A stretch of DNA of 64,000 bases from Rhodanobacteraceae bacterium (GTDB lineage: Bacteria; Pseudomonadota; Gammaproteobacteria; Xanthomonadales; Rhodanobacteraceae): NCBI GenBank assembly GCA_009996615.1, contig JAACZU010000007.1:62001-126000 (forward strand). Direction: 5' to 3'. Made by a program: the position numbers and the translations under genes. Positions 35,537-44,861 of the stretch are shown here, piece by piece (position 1 is the stretch's first letter; every line of letters starts with the position of its first letter). The notes below the pieces were generated by a model, which saw nothing but the letters and a program-made list of their open reading frames with translations, did not search any database and was not told where the DNA came from.

Positions 35537-36787
35537 ATGTCCAGGGGCGCAAGCGCGGTGGAAAAGTCCGATTTGTTGCAACAGTTGCGTATCGACCGGA
35601 GCGAACCGCCGCCGCGCTCGCTCGGCGCCGGCGTGTGGGTCGGCGCGGTCGTGGCGGTGCTGGCGCTGGCCGCGCTCGCGGCGGGTGGCTGGTGGTTCCT
35701 GCGTGACGGCAAGGCGATCGAGGTCGAGGCCGCGACCGCCGCGGCGCCGGCCAGCGGCGGCGGCTCGACCGCGGTGCTGCAGGCGACCGGCTATGTCACC
35801 GCGCGGCGCCAGGCGACCGTGTCGGCGCAGATCACCGGCACGCTGCTCGACGTGCTGATCGAGGAAGGCGAGCACGTCGAGGCCGGCCAGGTGCTCGCGC
35901 ACTTGGAGGACACCGCGCAGCGCGCGATGCTGGCGCAGGCGCAGGCCGGCCTGAAAGCGGCTCAGGCGCAACTCGCGCAGGCGCAGGCGCAACTGGCGCA
36001 GAACCGGCGCGACCTCGCGCGTGCCGACGAGCTGGTCGGGCGCAAGCTGGTCTCGCGCCAGGCGGCCGAGCTTGCGCGCACGCAGGTCGAGGCGCAGCAG
36101 GCGCTGGTCGAGGCGCAGCGCCGCCAGGTCGAGGTCGCGCAGGCCGGCGTCGCCGCCGCGCAGGTGCAGCTCGACTACTGCACGGTGCGCGCGCCGTTCG
36201 CCGGCGTGGTCGTCGCCAAGGCCGCGCAGCCGGGCGAGATCGTCTCGCCGCTGTCGGCCGGCGGCGGCTTCACGCGCACCGGCGTCGGCACGATCGTCGA
36301 CATGGATTCGCTCGAGGTCGAGGTCGACGTCAACGAGTCCTACATCCAGCGCGTCGCCGCGAAGCAGCCGACCGAGGCGGTGCTCGACGCGTACCCTGAC
36401 TGGAAGATCCCCGGCCACGTGATCGCGATCATCCCGACCGCCGACCGCGGCAAGGCGACCGTGAAGGTGCGCGTGGCGCTGGCGCAGAAGGACGCGCGCA
36501 TCGTGCCGGACATGGGCGTGCGCGTGTCGTTCCTCGAGGAAGCGGACAAGTCCGAGGCGACCGCGCCACCGGCCGGCGTGCTGGTGCCAACGGGCAGCAT
36601 CGTGCAGCGTGACGGCGGCAGCGCGGTGTTCGTGCTCGACGGCGAGCGCGTGCGGCTGCGCAGCGTGACGACCGGGCAGGTGTTCGGCGAGCTGCGCCTG
36701 GTCGAGGGCCTCGTCGCCGGCGCGCGCGTCGTGCGCGTGCCGCCGGCGGAGCTGGCCGACGGAGCGCGCGTGCAGGTGAAGAAATAG
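35537..36787 (+). CDS. Periplasmic adaptor of an ABC/RND efflux system (MacA/HlyD type)
   Basis: A 416-aa inner-membrane-anchored adaptor. Seen: short cytoplasmic N end, membrane helix 31-54 (GVWVGAVVAVLALAALAAGG), lipoyl half (GTLLDVLIEEGEHVEAGQVLA in parts), a long coiled coil rich in A/Q (LAQAQAGLKAAQAQLAQ), the second lipoyl half (CTVRAPFAGVVVAKAAQPGE), and beta-barrel and proximal domains. Start 35537 (MSRGASAVEKSD) gives the usual adaptor length. It lies ahead of an ABC ATPase and two FtsX-type permeases, so it probably links them to an outer-membrane exit duct. Confidence 0.88.
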   Translation: MSRGASAVEKSDLLQQLRIDRSEPPPRSLGAGVWVGAVVAVLALAALAAGGWWFLRDGKAIEVEAATAAAPASGGGSTAVLQATGYVTARRQATVSAQITGTLLDVLIEEGEHVEAGQVLAHLEDTAQRAMLAQAQAGLKAAQAQLAQAQAQLAQNRRDLARADELVGRKLVSRQAAELARTQVEAQQALVEAQRRQVEVAQAGVAAAQVQLDYCTVRAPFAGVVVAKAAQPGEIVSPLSAGGGFTRTGVGTIVDMDSLEVEVDVNESYIQRVAAKQPTEAVLDAYPDWKIPGHVIAIIPTADRGKATVKVRVALAQKDARIVPDMGVRVSFLEEADKSEATAPPAGVLVPTGSIVQRDGGSAVFVLDGERVRLRSVTTGQVFGELRLVEGLVAGARVVRVPPAELADGARVQVKK

Positions 36788-36826
36788 GCATCGTCGTGCG
36801 TGAGCGCCGCCGTCATGTTTTCTCGA

Positions 36827-36901
36827 TGCAGGAGCGGCGCAGGCGCGACCAGGCGCACGTCGTGCTGCAGTGCTGGTCGCGCCTGCGGCGCTCCTGCAGG
36901 A
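36827..36901. repeat. REP-like inverted unit
   Basis: TGCAGGAGCGGCGCAGGCGCGACCAG faces CTGGTCGCGCCTGCGGCGCTCCTGCA (in parts). The arms are about 26 bases with a short centre; one of the best-preserved copies in the window. Confidence 0.85.
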
Positions 36902-36934
36902 GAGCGCACGCGGGAATGCGATGAACAGGACAAG

Positions 36935-36974
36935 CACCATCCCCACCCAACCCTCCCCTTGAAGGGGAGGGCTT
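36935..36974. repeat. Palindromic repeat, CCCTCCCC-TTGA-AGGGGAGGG type
   Basis: Copy of the unit at 8825 and 30876. It ends 16 bases before the ABC ATPase start. Confidence 0.85.
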
Positions 36975-36990
36975 GAGACGAGAGGCAGCA

Positions 36991-37689
36991 ATGAACACAC
37001 TGGTCGAAATCCGCAACGTCAGCAAGGTCTACGAGCGCGGCAAGCAGAAGGTCGAGGTGTTGCACCATGTCGACCTCGACATCGAGCAGGGCGACTTCCT
37101 CGCCCTGATGGGGCCGTCCGGCTCCGGCAAGACGACGTTGCTGAACCTGATCGGCGGGCTCGATTCGCCGACCCAGGGCAGCATCGCGGTCGGCGGCGAG
37201 CGCATCGACCGGCTCGGCGAGGCCGCGCTGGCGAAATGGCGTTCGAACCACGTCGGCTACATCTTCCAGTTCTACAACCTGCTGCCGATGCTCTCGGCGC
37301 AGAAGAACGTCGAGCTGCCGTTGTTGCTGACCAACCTGTCCGCCGCGCAGCGCAAGCGCAACGCGAGCATCGCGCTGCAACTGGTCGGCCTGGCCGACCG
37401 CGCCAGCCACAAGCCGATGGAACTGTCCGGCGGCCAGCAGCAGCGCGTGGCGATCGCGCGCGCGATCGTGTCCGACCCGCAACTGCTGGTCTGCGACGAG
37501 CCGACCGGCGACCTCGACCGCGCTTCCGCCGAGGACGTGCTCGGCCTGCTGCAGATGCTCAACCGCGAGCACGGCAAGACCATCATCATGGTCACGCACG
37601 ATCCGAAGGCGGCCGAGTACGCGCGGCACACGCTGCATCTGGACAAGGGCACGCTGGTGGAGGAGCAGGGGCTAGGGGCCAGGGGCTAG
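36991..37689 (+). CDS. ABC transporter ATPase (MacB/LolD type)
   Basis: A 232-aa ATPase. Seen: Walker [10 protein letters not shown] (41-49), LSGGQQQR signature, Walker [13 protein letters not shown], and the H loop VTHD. The type fits MacB/LolD export systems. It serves the two permeases that follow. Start at [15 protein letters not shown] lies just upstream. The last residues (EEQGLGARG) come from a short direct GGGGCTAGGGGC-like repeat. Confidence 0.93.
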   Translation: MNTLVEIRNVSKVYERGKQKVEVLHHVDLDIEQGDFLALMGPSGSGKTTLLNLIGGLDSPTQGSIAVGGERIDRLGEAALAKWRSNHVGYIFQFYNLLPMLSAQKNVELPLLLTNLSAAQRKRNASIALQLVGLADRASHKPMELSGGQQQRVAIARAIVSDPQLLVCDEPTGDLDRASAEDVLGLLQMLNREHGKTIIMVTHDPKAAEYARHTLHLDKGTLVEEQGLGARG

Positions 37690-37816
37690 GGCGCAGGCAC
37701 CGCCCGCAGTCCAAACACGGCGGCCGGGCTCCTTTAGCTCTTCCAGCTCACCACCTTCTAGAACCCGCTTCGATTTTCGCGCCCTCGCGCCTCGCCCCCA
37801 ACCCAAGGGCTCCACC

Positions 37817-38980
37817 ATGAAATATTTCCACCTCGTCTGGGCCGCGCTGTTCCGGCGCAAGACACGCACGATCTTCACGCTGCTGTCGGTGCTCGCGGCC
37901 TTCCTGCTGTTCGGCCTGCTCGACTCGGTGCGCAGCGCGTTCGCCGATGCGGGCAACAGCGTGGCCGGCGTCGACCGCATGGTCACGATCTCCAAGATCA
38001 GCTTCACCGTGCAGCTGCCCAAGAGCCTGCTGCCGCGCATCCAGGCGGTGCCCGGCGTCAAGGACGTCGCGTATGCGAACTGGTTCGGCGGCGTCTACCA
38101 GGATCCGAAGAACTTCTTCCCCAACGAGGCGGTGAGCGAGAACTTCTTCGACCTGTTCTCCGAGTTCGACTTGCCGCCCGAGCAGCGCGAGGCGTTCCGC
38201 ACCACGCGCACCGGCGCGGTGGTCGGCGCCGAGCTTGCGGCCAAGTATGGCTGGAAGGTCGGCGACAAGATTCCGCTGCAGGCGACGATCTTCCCGCAGA
38301 AGAACGGCAGCAACACCTGGACGTTCGACCTGGTCGGCATTTACCGCGCGACCGATCCGCAGCGACGCAGCCAGGAGAACGTGCTGTTCTTCAACTGGGA
38401 CTACTTCGACGAGGCGCGCCGATTCGGCAACGGTGCGGTCGGCTGGTACATCGTGCGCCTGGCCGACCGTGGCCAGGGCGATGCGGTGGCGAAGGCGATC
38501 GACGCGCTGTCGGCCAACTCCGACCACGAGACCAAGACCCAGTCCGAACAGGCGTTCCAGGCCGCTTTCGTCAGCCAGTTCGCCGATGTCGGACTGATCG
38601 TCGGCGCGATCATGGCGGCGGTGTTCTTCACGCTGATCCTGCTCACCGGCAACACGATGGCGCAGGCGGTGCGCGAGCGCATCCCGGAACTGGCGGTGCT
38701 CAAGACGCTCGGCTTCACCAGCCGCAGCGTGCTCGGCCTGGTGCTGGCCGAGGCGGTGCTGCTGATCCTGATCGGCGGCCTGCTCGGGCTCGGCATTGCC
38801 GCAGTGGTGGTCGGCGCGATCAAGGCCGCGCTCGGCAGCACCATCCCGATGAGTGCCGTCGGCGGCGCGATCTGGTTGCGCGGCATCGCGCTGATGGTCG
38901 GCATCGGCTTGCTGGTCGGCGCGCTGCCGGCGTTGCGCGGCATGCGCCTGCGCATCGTCGATGCCCTGGCCGGTCGTTGA
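37817..38980 (+). CDS. ABC permease, FtsX/MacB-like (first of two)
   Basis: A 387-aa inner-membrane permease. Seen: N-terminal helix (TIFTLLSVLAAFLLFG, about 14-35), a large periplasmic MacB-PCD-like domain, and three C-terminal helices (LIVGAIMAAVFFTLILL about 265; VLLILIGGLLGLGIAAVVVG about 310; LMVGIGLLVGALPAL about 360). Ends in LRIVDALAGR. It is probably one half of a pair with the next permease. Confidence 0.88.
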   Translation: MKYFHLVWAALFRRKTRTIFTLLSVLAAFLLFGLLDSVRSAFADAGNSVAGVDRMVTISKISFTVQLPKSLLPRIQAVPGVKDVAYANWFGGVYQDPKNFFPNEAVSENFFDLFSEFDLPPEQREAFRTTRTGAVVGAELAAKYGWKVGDKIPLQATIFPQKNGSNTWTFDLVGIYRATDPQRRSQENVLFFNWDYFDEARRFGNGAVGWYIVRLADRGQGDAVAKAIDALSANSDHETKTQSEQAFQAAFVSQFADVGLIVGAIMAAVFFTLILLTGNTMAQAVRERIPELAVLKTLGFTSRSVLGLVLAEAVLLILIGGLLGLGIAAVVVGAIKAALGSTIPMSAVGGAIWLRGIALMVGIGLLVGALPALRGMRLRIVDALAGR

Positions 38981-38991
38981 GGAGAGTTCCC

Positions 38992-40311
38992 ATGGGCAAG
39001 ATCGTCAATTTCTTCTCCACCCTCGGCATGGGCCTGTGCGCGCTCGCCGGCGTCGCGGTGCTGTTCCTTCTGCCCTGGTGGCTGCTGCTGGCACTGGTCG
39101 TGCTGTTCGCGGCGTGGATCGCCTCCACCCGGCGCGGTCGTCAGGTCGGCTCGGTGACCTGGGTCGGCCTGTCGACGCTGCCGCAGCGGCTCGGCGCGTC
39201 GTCGGTCGTCGTCGTCGGCATCGCCGGCGTGGTCGGCGTGCTGGTCGCGCTGCTGGCGATGGGCGAAGGCTTCCAGGCGACCATGAAGCAGACCGGCAGC
39301 GACGACACCGCGATCGTGATGCGCGCCGGCGCGATGGCCGAGCTGAACTCCGTGCTCGGGCGCGACGACACGATGCTGGTCGCGCAGGCGCCGGGCGTGC
39401 TGCACGACAAGGACGGCGAGCCGATTACCTCGGCCGAACTGGTGGTGGTCGCCTCGATGCCGAAGAAGTCGAGCGGACTGGATGCGAACGTCGAGATCCG
39501 CGGCGTCGGTCCGCGCGTGTGGGCGGTCGAGCCGGGCGTGCGCATCGTCGAGGGCCGCACGTTCCAGCCCGGCCTGCGCGAGCTGATCGTCGGCAAGGGC
39601 GCGCGCGAGCAGTTCGGCGGCGTCGACATCGGCGCGACGCTGGTGCTCAACAATCAGCAGTGGACCGTGGTCGGCGCGTTCGACGCGGGCGATGCGCACG
39701 ATTCGGAGCTGTGGGGCGATGCCGACGTGGTCGCCTCGACCTACCGCCGCGGCAGCAGCCGCACCTCGGTCACCGTGCGGCTGACTGGCGCCGACGCGTT
39801 CGACGGCTTCAAGGCCGCGCTGACCAGCGATCCGCGCCTGAAGGTCGACGTCAAGACCACGCGCGCCTACTACAGCGAACAGTCCGAGGGGCTGGCGCGG
39901 ATGATCCGCATCCTCGGCACCACGATCGGCGCGATCATGGCGATCGGCGCGATCTTCGGTGCGCTGAACACGATGTACGCCGCGGTCGCCACGCGCGCGC
40001 GCGAGATCGCGACGTTGCGCGCGATCGGCTTCCGCGGCCTGCCGGTGGTGGTGTCGGTGCTGCTGGAGACGATGCTGCTCGCGCTCGCCGGCGGCCTGCT
40101 CGGCGCCGCGATCGCGTGGCTGGTGTTCAACAACTACACGGTATCCACGCTCGGCAGCAACTTCAGCCAGGTCGTGTTCGCGTTCAAGGTTTCGCCCGCG
40201 CTGGTCTGGAGCGGGCTGAAGTGGGCGCTCGCGATCGGCTTCGTCGGCGGCCTGTTCCCGGCGTTGCGCGCAGCGCGGCTGCCGGTGACGACGGCGCTGC
40301 GCGAGTCGTAG
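38992..40311 (+). CDS. ABC permease, FtsX/MacB-like (second of two)
   Basis: A 439-aa inner-membrane permease. Seen: two hydrophobic stretches near the N end (LCALAGVAVLFLLPWWLLL; VVGIAGVVGVLVALLA), a periplasmic domain, and three C-terminal helices (TTIGAIMAIGAIFGALNTM; VVSVLLETMLLALAGGLLG; WALAIGFVGGLFPALRA). Start at MGKIVNFFS with GAGAG 9 bases before. With the upstream permease, ATPase and adaptor it forms a four-gene export system; the cargo is not known. Confidence 0.88.
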   Translation: MGKIVNFFSTLGMGLCALAGVAVLFLLPWWLLLALVVLFAAWIASTRRGRQVGSVTWVGLSTLPQRLGASSVVVVGIAGVVGVLVALLAMGEGFQATMKQTGSDDTAIVMRAGAMAELNSVLGRDDTMLVAQAPGVLHDKDGEPITSAELVVVASMPKKSSGLDANVEIRGVGPRVWAVEPGVRIVEGRTFQPGLRELIVGKGAREQFGGVDIGATLVLNNQQWTVVGAFDAGDAHDSELWGDADVVASTYRRGSSRTSVTVRLTGADAFDGFKAALTSDPRLKVDVKTTRAYYSEQSEGLARMIRILGTTIGAIMAIGAIFGALNTMYAAVATRAREIATLRAIGFRGLPVVVSVLLETMLLALAGGLLGAAIAWLVFNNYTVSTLGSNFSQVVFAFKVSPALVWSGLKWALAIGFVGGLFPALRAARLPVTTALRES

Positions 40312-40329
40312 GGACCGGCGCGCGGAACA

Positions 40330-40424
40330 GGCCACCTACCTGTCGGCGTCATGCCCGCGCAAGCGGGCATCCATCGTGTTCCTGGCCGGTCCGGAAACTG
40401 GATCCCCGCTTGCGCGGGAATGAC
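40330..40424. repeat. CGTCATGCCCGC-GCAAGCGGGC-type repeat pair
   Basis: CGTCATGCCCGCGCAAGCGGGCATCC (in parts) faces GGATCCCCGCTTGCGCGGGAATGACG, leaving a short centre. It is the widespread CGTCATTCCCGCGAAAGCGGGAATCC element; a related piece is at 13394. It lies between convergent genes. Confidence 0.8.
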
Positions 40425-40446
40425 GTCCCGTCTCGAGGACGAGGCT

Positions 40447-41364
40447 CTAGTTCTCGCGCTCGCGCGCAAACGCGATCAGGCCGACGCCGGCGAGGATCAC
40501 CGCCATCGCGACGAGGTCGAGCGGATGCACGGCCTCGCCGGCGAACAGCGCGCCGACCAGCACCGCGACCGGCGGATTGACGTAGGCGTAGCTGGTGGCG
40601 AGCGCCGGGCGCACGGTGTTGAGCAGGTACAGGTAGGCGCTGAAGCCGACCAGCGAGCCGGCCACGGCGAGGTAGGCGACGGCGAGGCTGGCCGACAGCG
40701 TCGGCGCGGCCGGCCAGCGTTCGCCGGTCAGCAGCGCGAACACCAGCAGCACGGCGCCGCCGGTCAGCATCTGCGCCGCGGTGTTCATCGCCGCCGGCGG
40801 CATGTTGCGGCGGCGGCTCCAGACCGAGCCGAACGCCCACGACCCGGCCGCCACGACCAGCGCGAGCGCGCCGAGCGGCGCGCCGGTCATGCTGCCGCCG
40901 AGGTTCAGCAGCACCACGCCGGCGAAGCCGACGCCGAGGCCGAGCCACTCCATGCGCCGCGGCCACTGGCCGTACAGGCCGCCGAACACCGCCGCGAACA
41001 GCGGCATCGCGGCGACCGCGACGGCGGCGAGGCCCGAGGCGACGCTCTGCTCGGCGTAGCAGACCAGGCCGTTGCCGAGGCCGAGCAGCAGCGTGCCGGT
41101 CACGGCCGAATTGGCCCACTGCATGCGCGTGGGCGCCGCCATGCCGCGCCAGCGCAGGAACGCGTACAGCGCGCCGCCGGCGCACAGGAAGCGCACCGAT
41201 GCCATCAGGAATGGCGGATAGCTCGACAGGCCGACGCGGATCGCCAGGTAGGTCGAGCCCCAGACGAAATACAGGGCCAGCAGGGCGAGCGGCACCAGCA
41301 GGCGCGCGTCGGCGCGCAGGGCTGGCGCGGCCGCGGTGGGCGTGTCGGACGAGGAGGTCGGCAT
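40447..41364 (-). CDS. DMT-superfamily exporter (EamA type)
   Basis: A 305-aa inner-membrane transporter. Seen: two EamA repeats, ten hydrophobic helices; start PTSSSDTPTAAAPALRADAR, then FVWGSTYLAIR (characteristic first helix), and GLGNGLVCYAEQSVASGLAAVAVA (in parts). Probable exporter of small metabolites. The substrate is unknown. Confidence 0.88.
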   Translation of the reverse strand: MPTSSSDTPTAAAPALRADARLLVPLALLALYFVWGSTYLAIRVGLSSYPPFLMASVRFLCAGGALYAFLRWRGMAAPTRMQWANSAVTGTLLLGLGNGLVCYAEQSVASGLAAVAVAAMPLFAAVFGGLYGQWPRRMEWLGLGVGFAGVVLLNLGGSMTGAPLGALALVVAAGSWAFGSVWSRRRNMPPAAMNTAAQMLTGGAVLLVFALLTGERWPAAPTLSASLAVAYLAVAGSLVGFSAYLYLLNTVRPALATSYAYVNPPVAVLVGALFAGEAVHPLDLVAMAVILAGVGLIAFAREREN

Positions 41365-41503
41365 CGGGATCGGGGCGCGCGCGGCGCACGCCGTCAGTCA
41401 GGGGGATGAAAGGATGCGGCAGCGGCGCCGCGCGTGCGAGGCCCGCTTGCCCGGGTCGGGCGCGGGGCCAATCCTCGCGTGCCCGGCGTGCCGGGCGTCG
41501 AGG

Positions 41504-41776
41504 TCAGGAGGGTGGATGGGAGCGGTCGCGGATCTCGACCACGGTGAACTCGCCCTCGATGATGCCGGCGGGCGGTGGCGGCGATGTGGCTGCGCGCGGG
41601 CGCAGCGCTTGCCGCAGCGCGTTGACCAGTGCGAACAGGGCGCCTCCGAGCACGAACGCGGCCAGCGCGAACACGCCCAGCGTGAGCAGCCCTGCCACGG
41701 CGATGACGCCAAGCAGTGCGATCGCCAGCCGCGCCAGCGGGTGGCGCGGGCGGAACAGGAACGGGCCGAACACCAT
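41504..41776 (-). CDS. Small two-helix membrane protein
   Basis: A 90-aa protein I do not recognise. Seen: MVFGPFLFRPRHPLARL, two hydrophobic helices (AIALLGVIAVAGLLTLGVFALAAFVLGGALFALV region), and a soluble tail ending RDRSHPPS. Divergent from the Rieske gene; the open frame upstream of 41776 is taken as non-coding. Confidence 0.6.
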   Translation of the reverse strand: MVFGPFLFRPRHPLARLAIALLGVIAVAGLLTLGVFALAAFVLGGALFALVNALRQALRPRAATSPPPPAGIIEGEFTVVEIRDRSHPPS

Positions 41777-41873
41777 CACGATTCTCCGTATGCCAGAATG
41801 CGCGCCCGTCCGGACGCAGCGCCTGCCCACGATATGGGTCGGTTCGGCGCACCGACAAGTGCTGAAAGATGGC

Positions 41874-42203
41874 ATGAACGATTCCGCGCCGCTGTGCCGG
41901 CTCGACGACATTCCCGATGGCGACGCGATCGCCGTGCAGGTGCCCAGTGCCAGCGGCGGCTTCGAGCTGATCCTGCTGCGCCAGGGCAATGCGGTGTACG
42001 CCTACCACAACGAGTGCCCGCACGCCGGGCGCGGCCTCGACTATGCGCCGGGTCGCTTCCTCGTGCGCGACGGCCGCATCGTCTGCGCCGCGCACGGCGC
42101 GACCTTCGCGGTCGCCAGCGGCAGTTGCCTCGGCGGCCCCGCGCGCGGCGGCCTGGTCGGGATGCCGGTGGTCGTCGTCGACGGCGAGGTGCGCTTGCGT
42201 TGA
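41874..42203 (+). CDS. Small Rieske 2Fe-2S protein
   Basis: A 109-aa ferredoxin-like protein. Seen: Rieske motifs CPHAG and CAAHG (C-x-H and C-x2-H, 18 residues between) around residues 47 and 67, and the rest of the fold without a catalytic domain. Such small proteins supply electrons to oxygenases or act in nitrite reductase-like complexes; none is next to it. Start at MNDSAPLCRLDDIP. Confidence 0.87.
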   Translation: MNDSAPLCRLDDIPDGDAIAVQVPSASGGFELILLRQGNAVYAYHNECPHAGRGLDYAPGRFLVRDGRIVCAAHGATFAVASGSCLGGPARGGLVGMPVVVVDGEVRLR

Positions 42204-42279
42204 GCGGCGTGCGCCGCTGCGCGGGAGACGCTTCGACCGCCAGGGCATCGCGGCTTCCGCCGCTCCCACAGGGGGGGCG

Positions 42280-44130
42280 TCAAACCCGCCCGAACACCAG
42301 GTTCACCGCCACCAGCATGACCACCAGCATCAGCACGGTCAGCGGAATGCCCACGCGCAGGAAGTCGCGCGCGCGGTAGCCGCCCGGGCCGCTGACGATC
42401 ATGATGACCGGGTTCGCGCTCGGCAGCAGGAACACGTTCGAGGTCGATACCGCCACCACCAGCGCGTAGACGGCCGGGTTGCCGCCCGAGGCGAGCGCGA
42501 CGTTGATGGCCATCGGCACCATCATCACGGTCGCGCCGACGTTCGAGACGACCTGCGCGACCAGCAGCGTGATCACCGCGACGACCGCCTGCAGGCTCCA
42601 CTGCGGCCATTCGCCGATGTAATCGAGCACTTCCTGCGCGATCCACGCCGCGGCGCCGGTCGAGTCCATCGCCCAGCCGAGTGGCACCAGGCAGGCGAGC
42701 GTGAAGATCGTTTTCCAGTTGATCGCCTCGTAGGCCTCGTCCATGTTCAGCACGCCGGTCAGCAGCATGCCGACCGCGCCGACCAGCATCGCGATCGACA
42801 GCTTGATGTCGGTGAACAGGCCCAGGCCCATCGCCAGCGCGAAGAACGCGACCGCGTGCCAGATCTTGCTCGGGCGTTGCTCGTCCTTCGGGTAGTCGGT
42901 GACGACGACGAAGTCGCGCGACTCGGCCGCGTTGGACAGGTCGCGCCAGAAGCTGTGCAGCACCAGCGTGTCGCCGGCGCGCAGGCTGACCGAGCGCACG
43001 TCCTCGCGGAACACCTGGTCGCCGCGGTTGACCGCGAGCACCGAGATGCCGGCGGTCTTGCGCAGGCGCAGGTCGCCGACCTCCTTCTTGATCCAGTGCG
43101 AGTTCGGCGGGAGCACGACCTCGGAGATGCCGGCGCGGGTCGGGTTGAACATGTCGCCGAAGTTGCGCAGGCGCGTCTGCACCTGGCACAGCTGCACGTT
43201 CGCGAAATGGTTGATCGCCTCGCGCTTGCCGAGCACGCCGAGCACGCTGCCGACCCAGATCATCTCGTCGCCGGGCGGCGCCAGGCGCGCTTCGTTGCCG
43301 CTCTTGAGCGCCAAGATCAGCGGCGCGCCGCGCAGCTGCTCGATCTCGGCCACGCTCATGCCGACCAGCGGGCTGTCGGCGGTGACCAGCAGCTCGACCA
43401 CGTCGCCGTCGATGCCGTAGGTCTCGGCGAAGTAGGTCTCGGTGCGGCCCGGCGTGACCTTCTGGCGCTCCTCCTCGCTCGGCAGCAGCCTGCGCGTGAA
43501 CAGCGCGAAGTAGGCCAGGCCGGCCAGCAGCAGCGGAACGCCGACCGGCGCGATCGCGAACAGCGAGAACGGCTGGATCGTCTGCGCGCCCGGCGGCAGG
43601 TTGCGGTTCGCGCTCGCGATCAGGTCGTTGAGCAGGATCAGCGGCGAGTTCGAGATCATCGTGATGTTCGTGCCGCACAGGATCATGCACGCCATCGGCA
43701 GCAGCAGGCGCTTGAGCGGGATGCCGGTGCGCGCGCTGACGCGGCTGACCACCGGCAGGAACAGCGCGCTGAGCGCCTGGCTCTGGATCACCGCCGACAT
43801 GCTGCCGACCATCGCGTTGATCAGCAGCGATACGCGCGCCTCGACGCCGCCGGCCAGGCGCAGGATGAACGAGGCGGCCTTGGACAGCACGCCGGTGCGG
43901 TCCAGGCCGGCGCCCATGATCATCACCGCAATCAGCGAGATCACCGCGTTGCCGGCGAAGCCGTCGAACAGCTGCTCGACCGGCAGCAGGCGCGTGATGC
44001 CGATCACGACGATGACCAGCAGCGCGACGAGGTCGGCGCGGATCCACTCGAGCACCAGCATCAGCACCGTGAACGCGAGCAGCGCGAACACGAGCGCCAT
44101 GTTGGTGGTGAGGGTCAGGCCGGCTTCCAT
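42280..44130 (-). CDS. SLC13/ArsB-type transporter with two TrkA-C domains
   Basis: A 616-aa inner-membrane transporter. Seen: helices in the N-terminal half (VFALLAFTVLMLVLEWI, ALLVIVVIGITRLLPV, AVISLIAVMIMGAGL), two soluble TrkA-C-like domains (about 215-290 and 300-380; SPLVGMSVAEIEQLRG and ISEVVLPPNSHWI), then more helices with LVAQVVSNVGATVMMVP and SANPVIMIVSGPGGY. Family members move dicarboxylates, sulfate or related anions with sodium; the substrate is not shown. Start at MEAGLTLTTN. Confidence 0.87.
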   Translation of the reverse strand: MEAGLTLTTNMALVFALLAFTVLMLVLEWIRADLVALLVIVVIGITRLLPVEQLFDGFAGNAVISLIAVMIMGAGLDRTGVLSKAASFILRLAGGVEARVSLLINAMVGSMSAVIQSQALSALFLPVVSRVSARTGIPLKRLLLPMACMILCGTNITMISNSPLILLNDLIASANRNLPPGAQTIQPFSLFAIAPVGVPLLLAGLAYFALFTRRLLPSEEERQKVTPGRTETYFAETYGIDGDVVELLVTADSPLVGMSVAEIEQLRGAPLILALKSGNEARLAPPGDEMIWVGSVLGVLGKREAINHFANVQLCQVQTRLRNFGDMFNPTRAGISEVVLPPNSHWIKKEVGDLRLRKTAGISVLAVNRGDQVFREDVRSVSLRAGDTLVLHSFWRDLSNAAESRDFVVVTDYPKDEQRPSKIWHAVAFFALAMGLGLFTDIKLSIAMLVGAVGMLLTGVLNMDEAYEAINWKTIFTLACLVPLGWAMDSTGAAAWIAQEVLDYIGEWPQWSLQAVVAVITLLVAQVVSNVGATVMMVPMAINVALASGGNPAVYALVVAVSTSNVFLLPSANPVIMIVSGPGGYRARDFLRVGIPLTVLMLVVMLVAVNLVFGRV

Positions 44131-44171
44131 TCGGGGCTGATTCTTGTCGTGCCGGTGTGCGTCAGCGGAGG

Positions 44172-44861
44172 TCAGGTGCGGACATGGACGAAGTCCCAGA
44201 CCCGGTGGCCCAGGCGCAGGCCGCGCCGCTCGAAGTGTGTCTCGATGCGCCACTCCGGGCGCTGTTCGGGCGACGGATGCGCGGGATCGACGCGCCAGTC
44301 CGGCGCGTTGGCGAGCACGTCCTGCATGTGCTCGGCATACTCGGCCCAGTCGGTCGCCAAATGCAAGCGCCCGCCGGGCGCGACGCGCGTGGCGAGCAGC
44401 GCCAGGAACGCCGGCTGCACCAGGCGGCGCTTGTTGTGGCGCTTCTTGTGCCACGGATCGGGGAAGTAGATGCGTACCTCGGCCAGCGCGCACGGCGCGA
44501 TCTCGTGCTCGAGCACCTCGACCGCGTCGTGGTTGTACAGGCGCACGTTGCCGACGCCGGCCTGCGCGAGGCCGTTCATCAGGCGGCCGACGCCGGGGCG
44601 GTGCACCTCGACGCCGATGAAGTCGCGCTCCGGTTCCACCTGCGCCGAGTGCAGCAGCTGCTCGCCGTTGCCGAAGCCGATCTCCAGCACCAGCGGCGCG
44701 ACGCGGCCGAACGCGGCGGCGAAGTCGCGTTCCGTACCGGTGTAATCGAGGCCGTAGCGCGCCCAGTGTTGTTCGAACGCGCGCTGCTGCGCCGGCGTGA
44801 AGCGGCCCTGGCGCAGCACGAAGCTGCGAATGCGGCGTTCGTGAATCTCGGACTCCGTCAT
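44172..44861 (-). CDS. trmB: tRNA (guanine-N7-)-methyltransferase
   Basis: A 229-aa enzyme methylating G46 of tRNA. Seen: [15 protein letters not shown] (SAM site), [33 protein letters not shown] (in parts; catalytic block) and YAEHMQDVL. Its ATG overlaps the stop of thiG by four bases, as in the common thiS-thiG-trmB order. Confidence 0.95.
   Translation of the reverse strand: MTESEIHERRIRSFVLRQGRFTPAQQRAFEQHWARYGLDYTGTERDFAAAFGRVAPLVLEIGFGNGEQLLHSAQVEPERDFIGVEVHRPGVGRLMNGLAQAGVGNVRLYNHDAVEVLEHEIAPCALAEVRIYFPDPWHKKRHNKRRLVQPAFLALLATRVAPGGRLHLATDWAEYAEHMQDVLANAPDWRVDPAHPSPEQRPEWRIETHFERRGLRLGHRVWDFVHVRT

Noticed and set aside
38401-40335. Minus-strand frame of 644 codons opposite the ABC permeases
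   Set aside because: Antisense shadow; composition typical of reversed high-GC genes.
41989-44469. Plus-strand frame of 826 codons opposite the SLC13 gene
   Set aside because: Antisense shadow running out of the Rieske gene in another frame.
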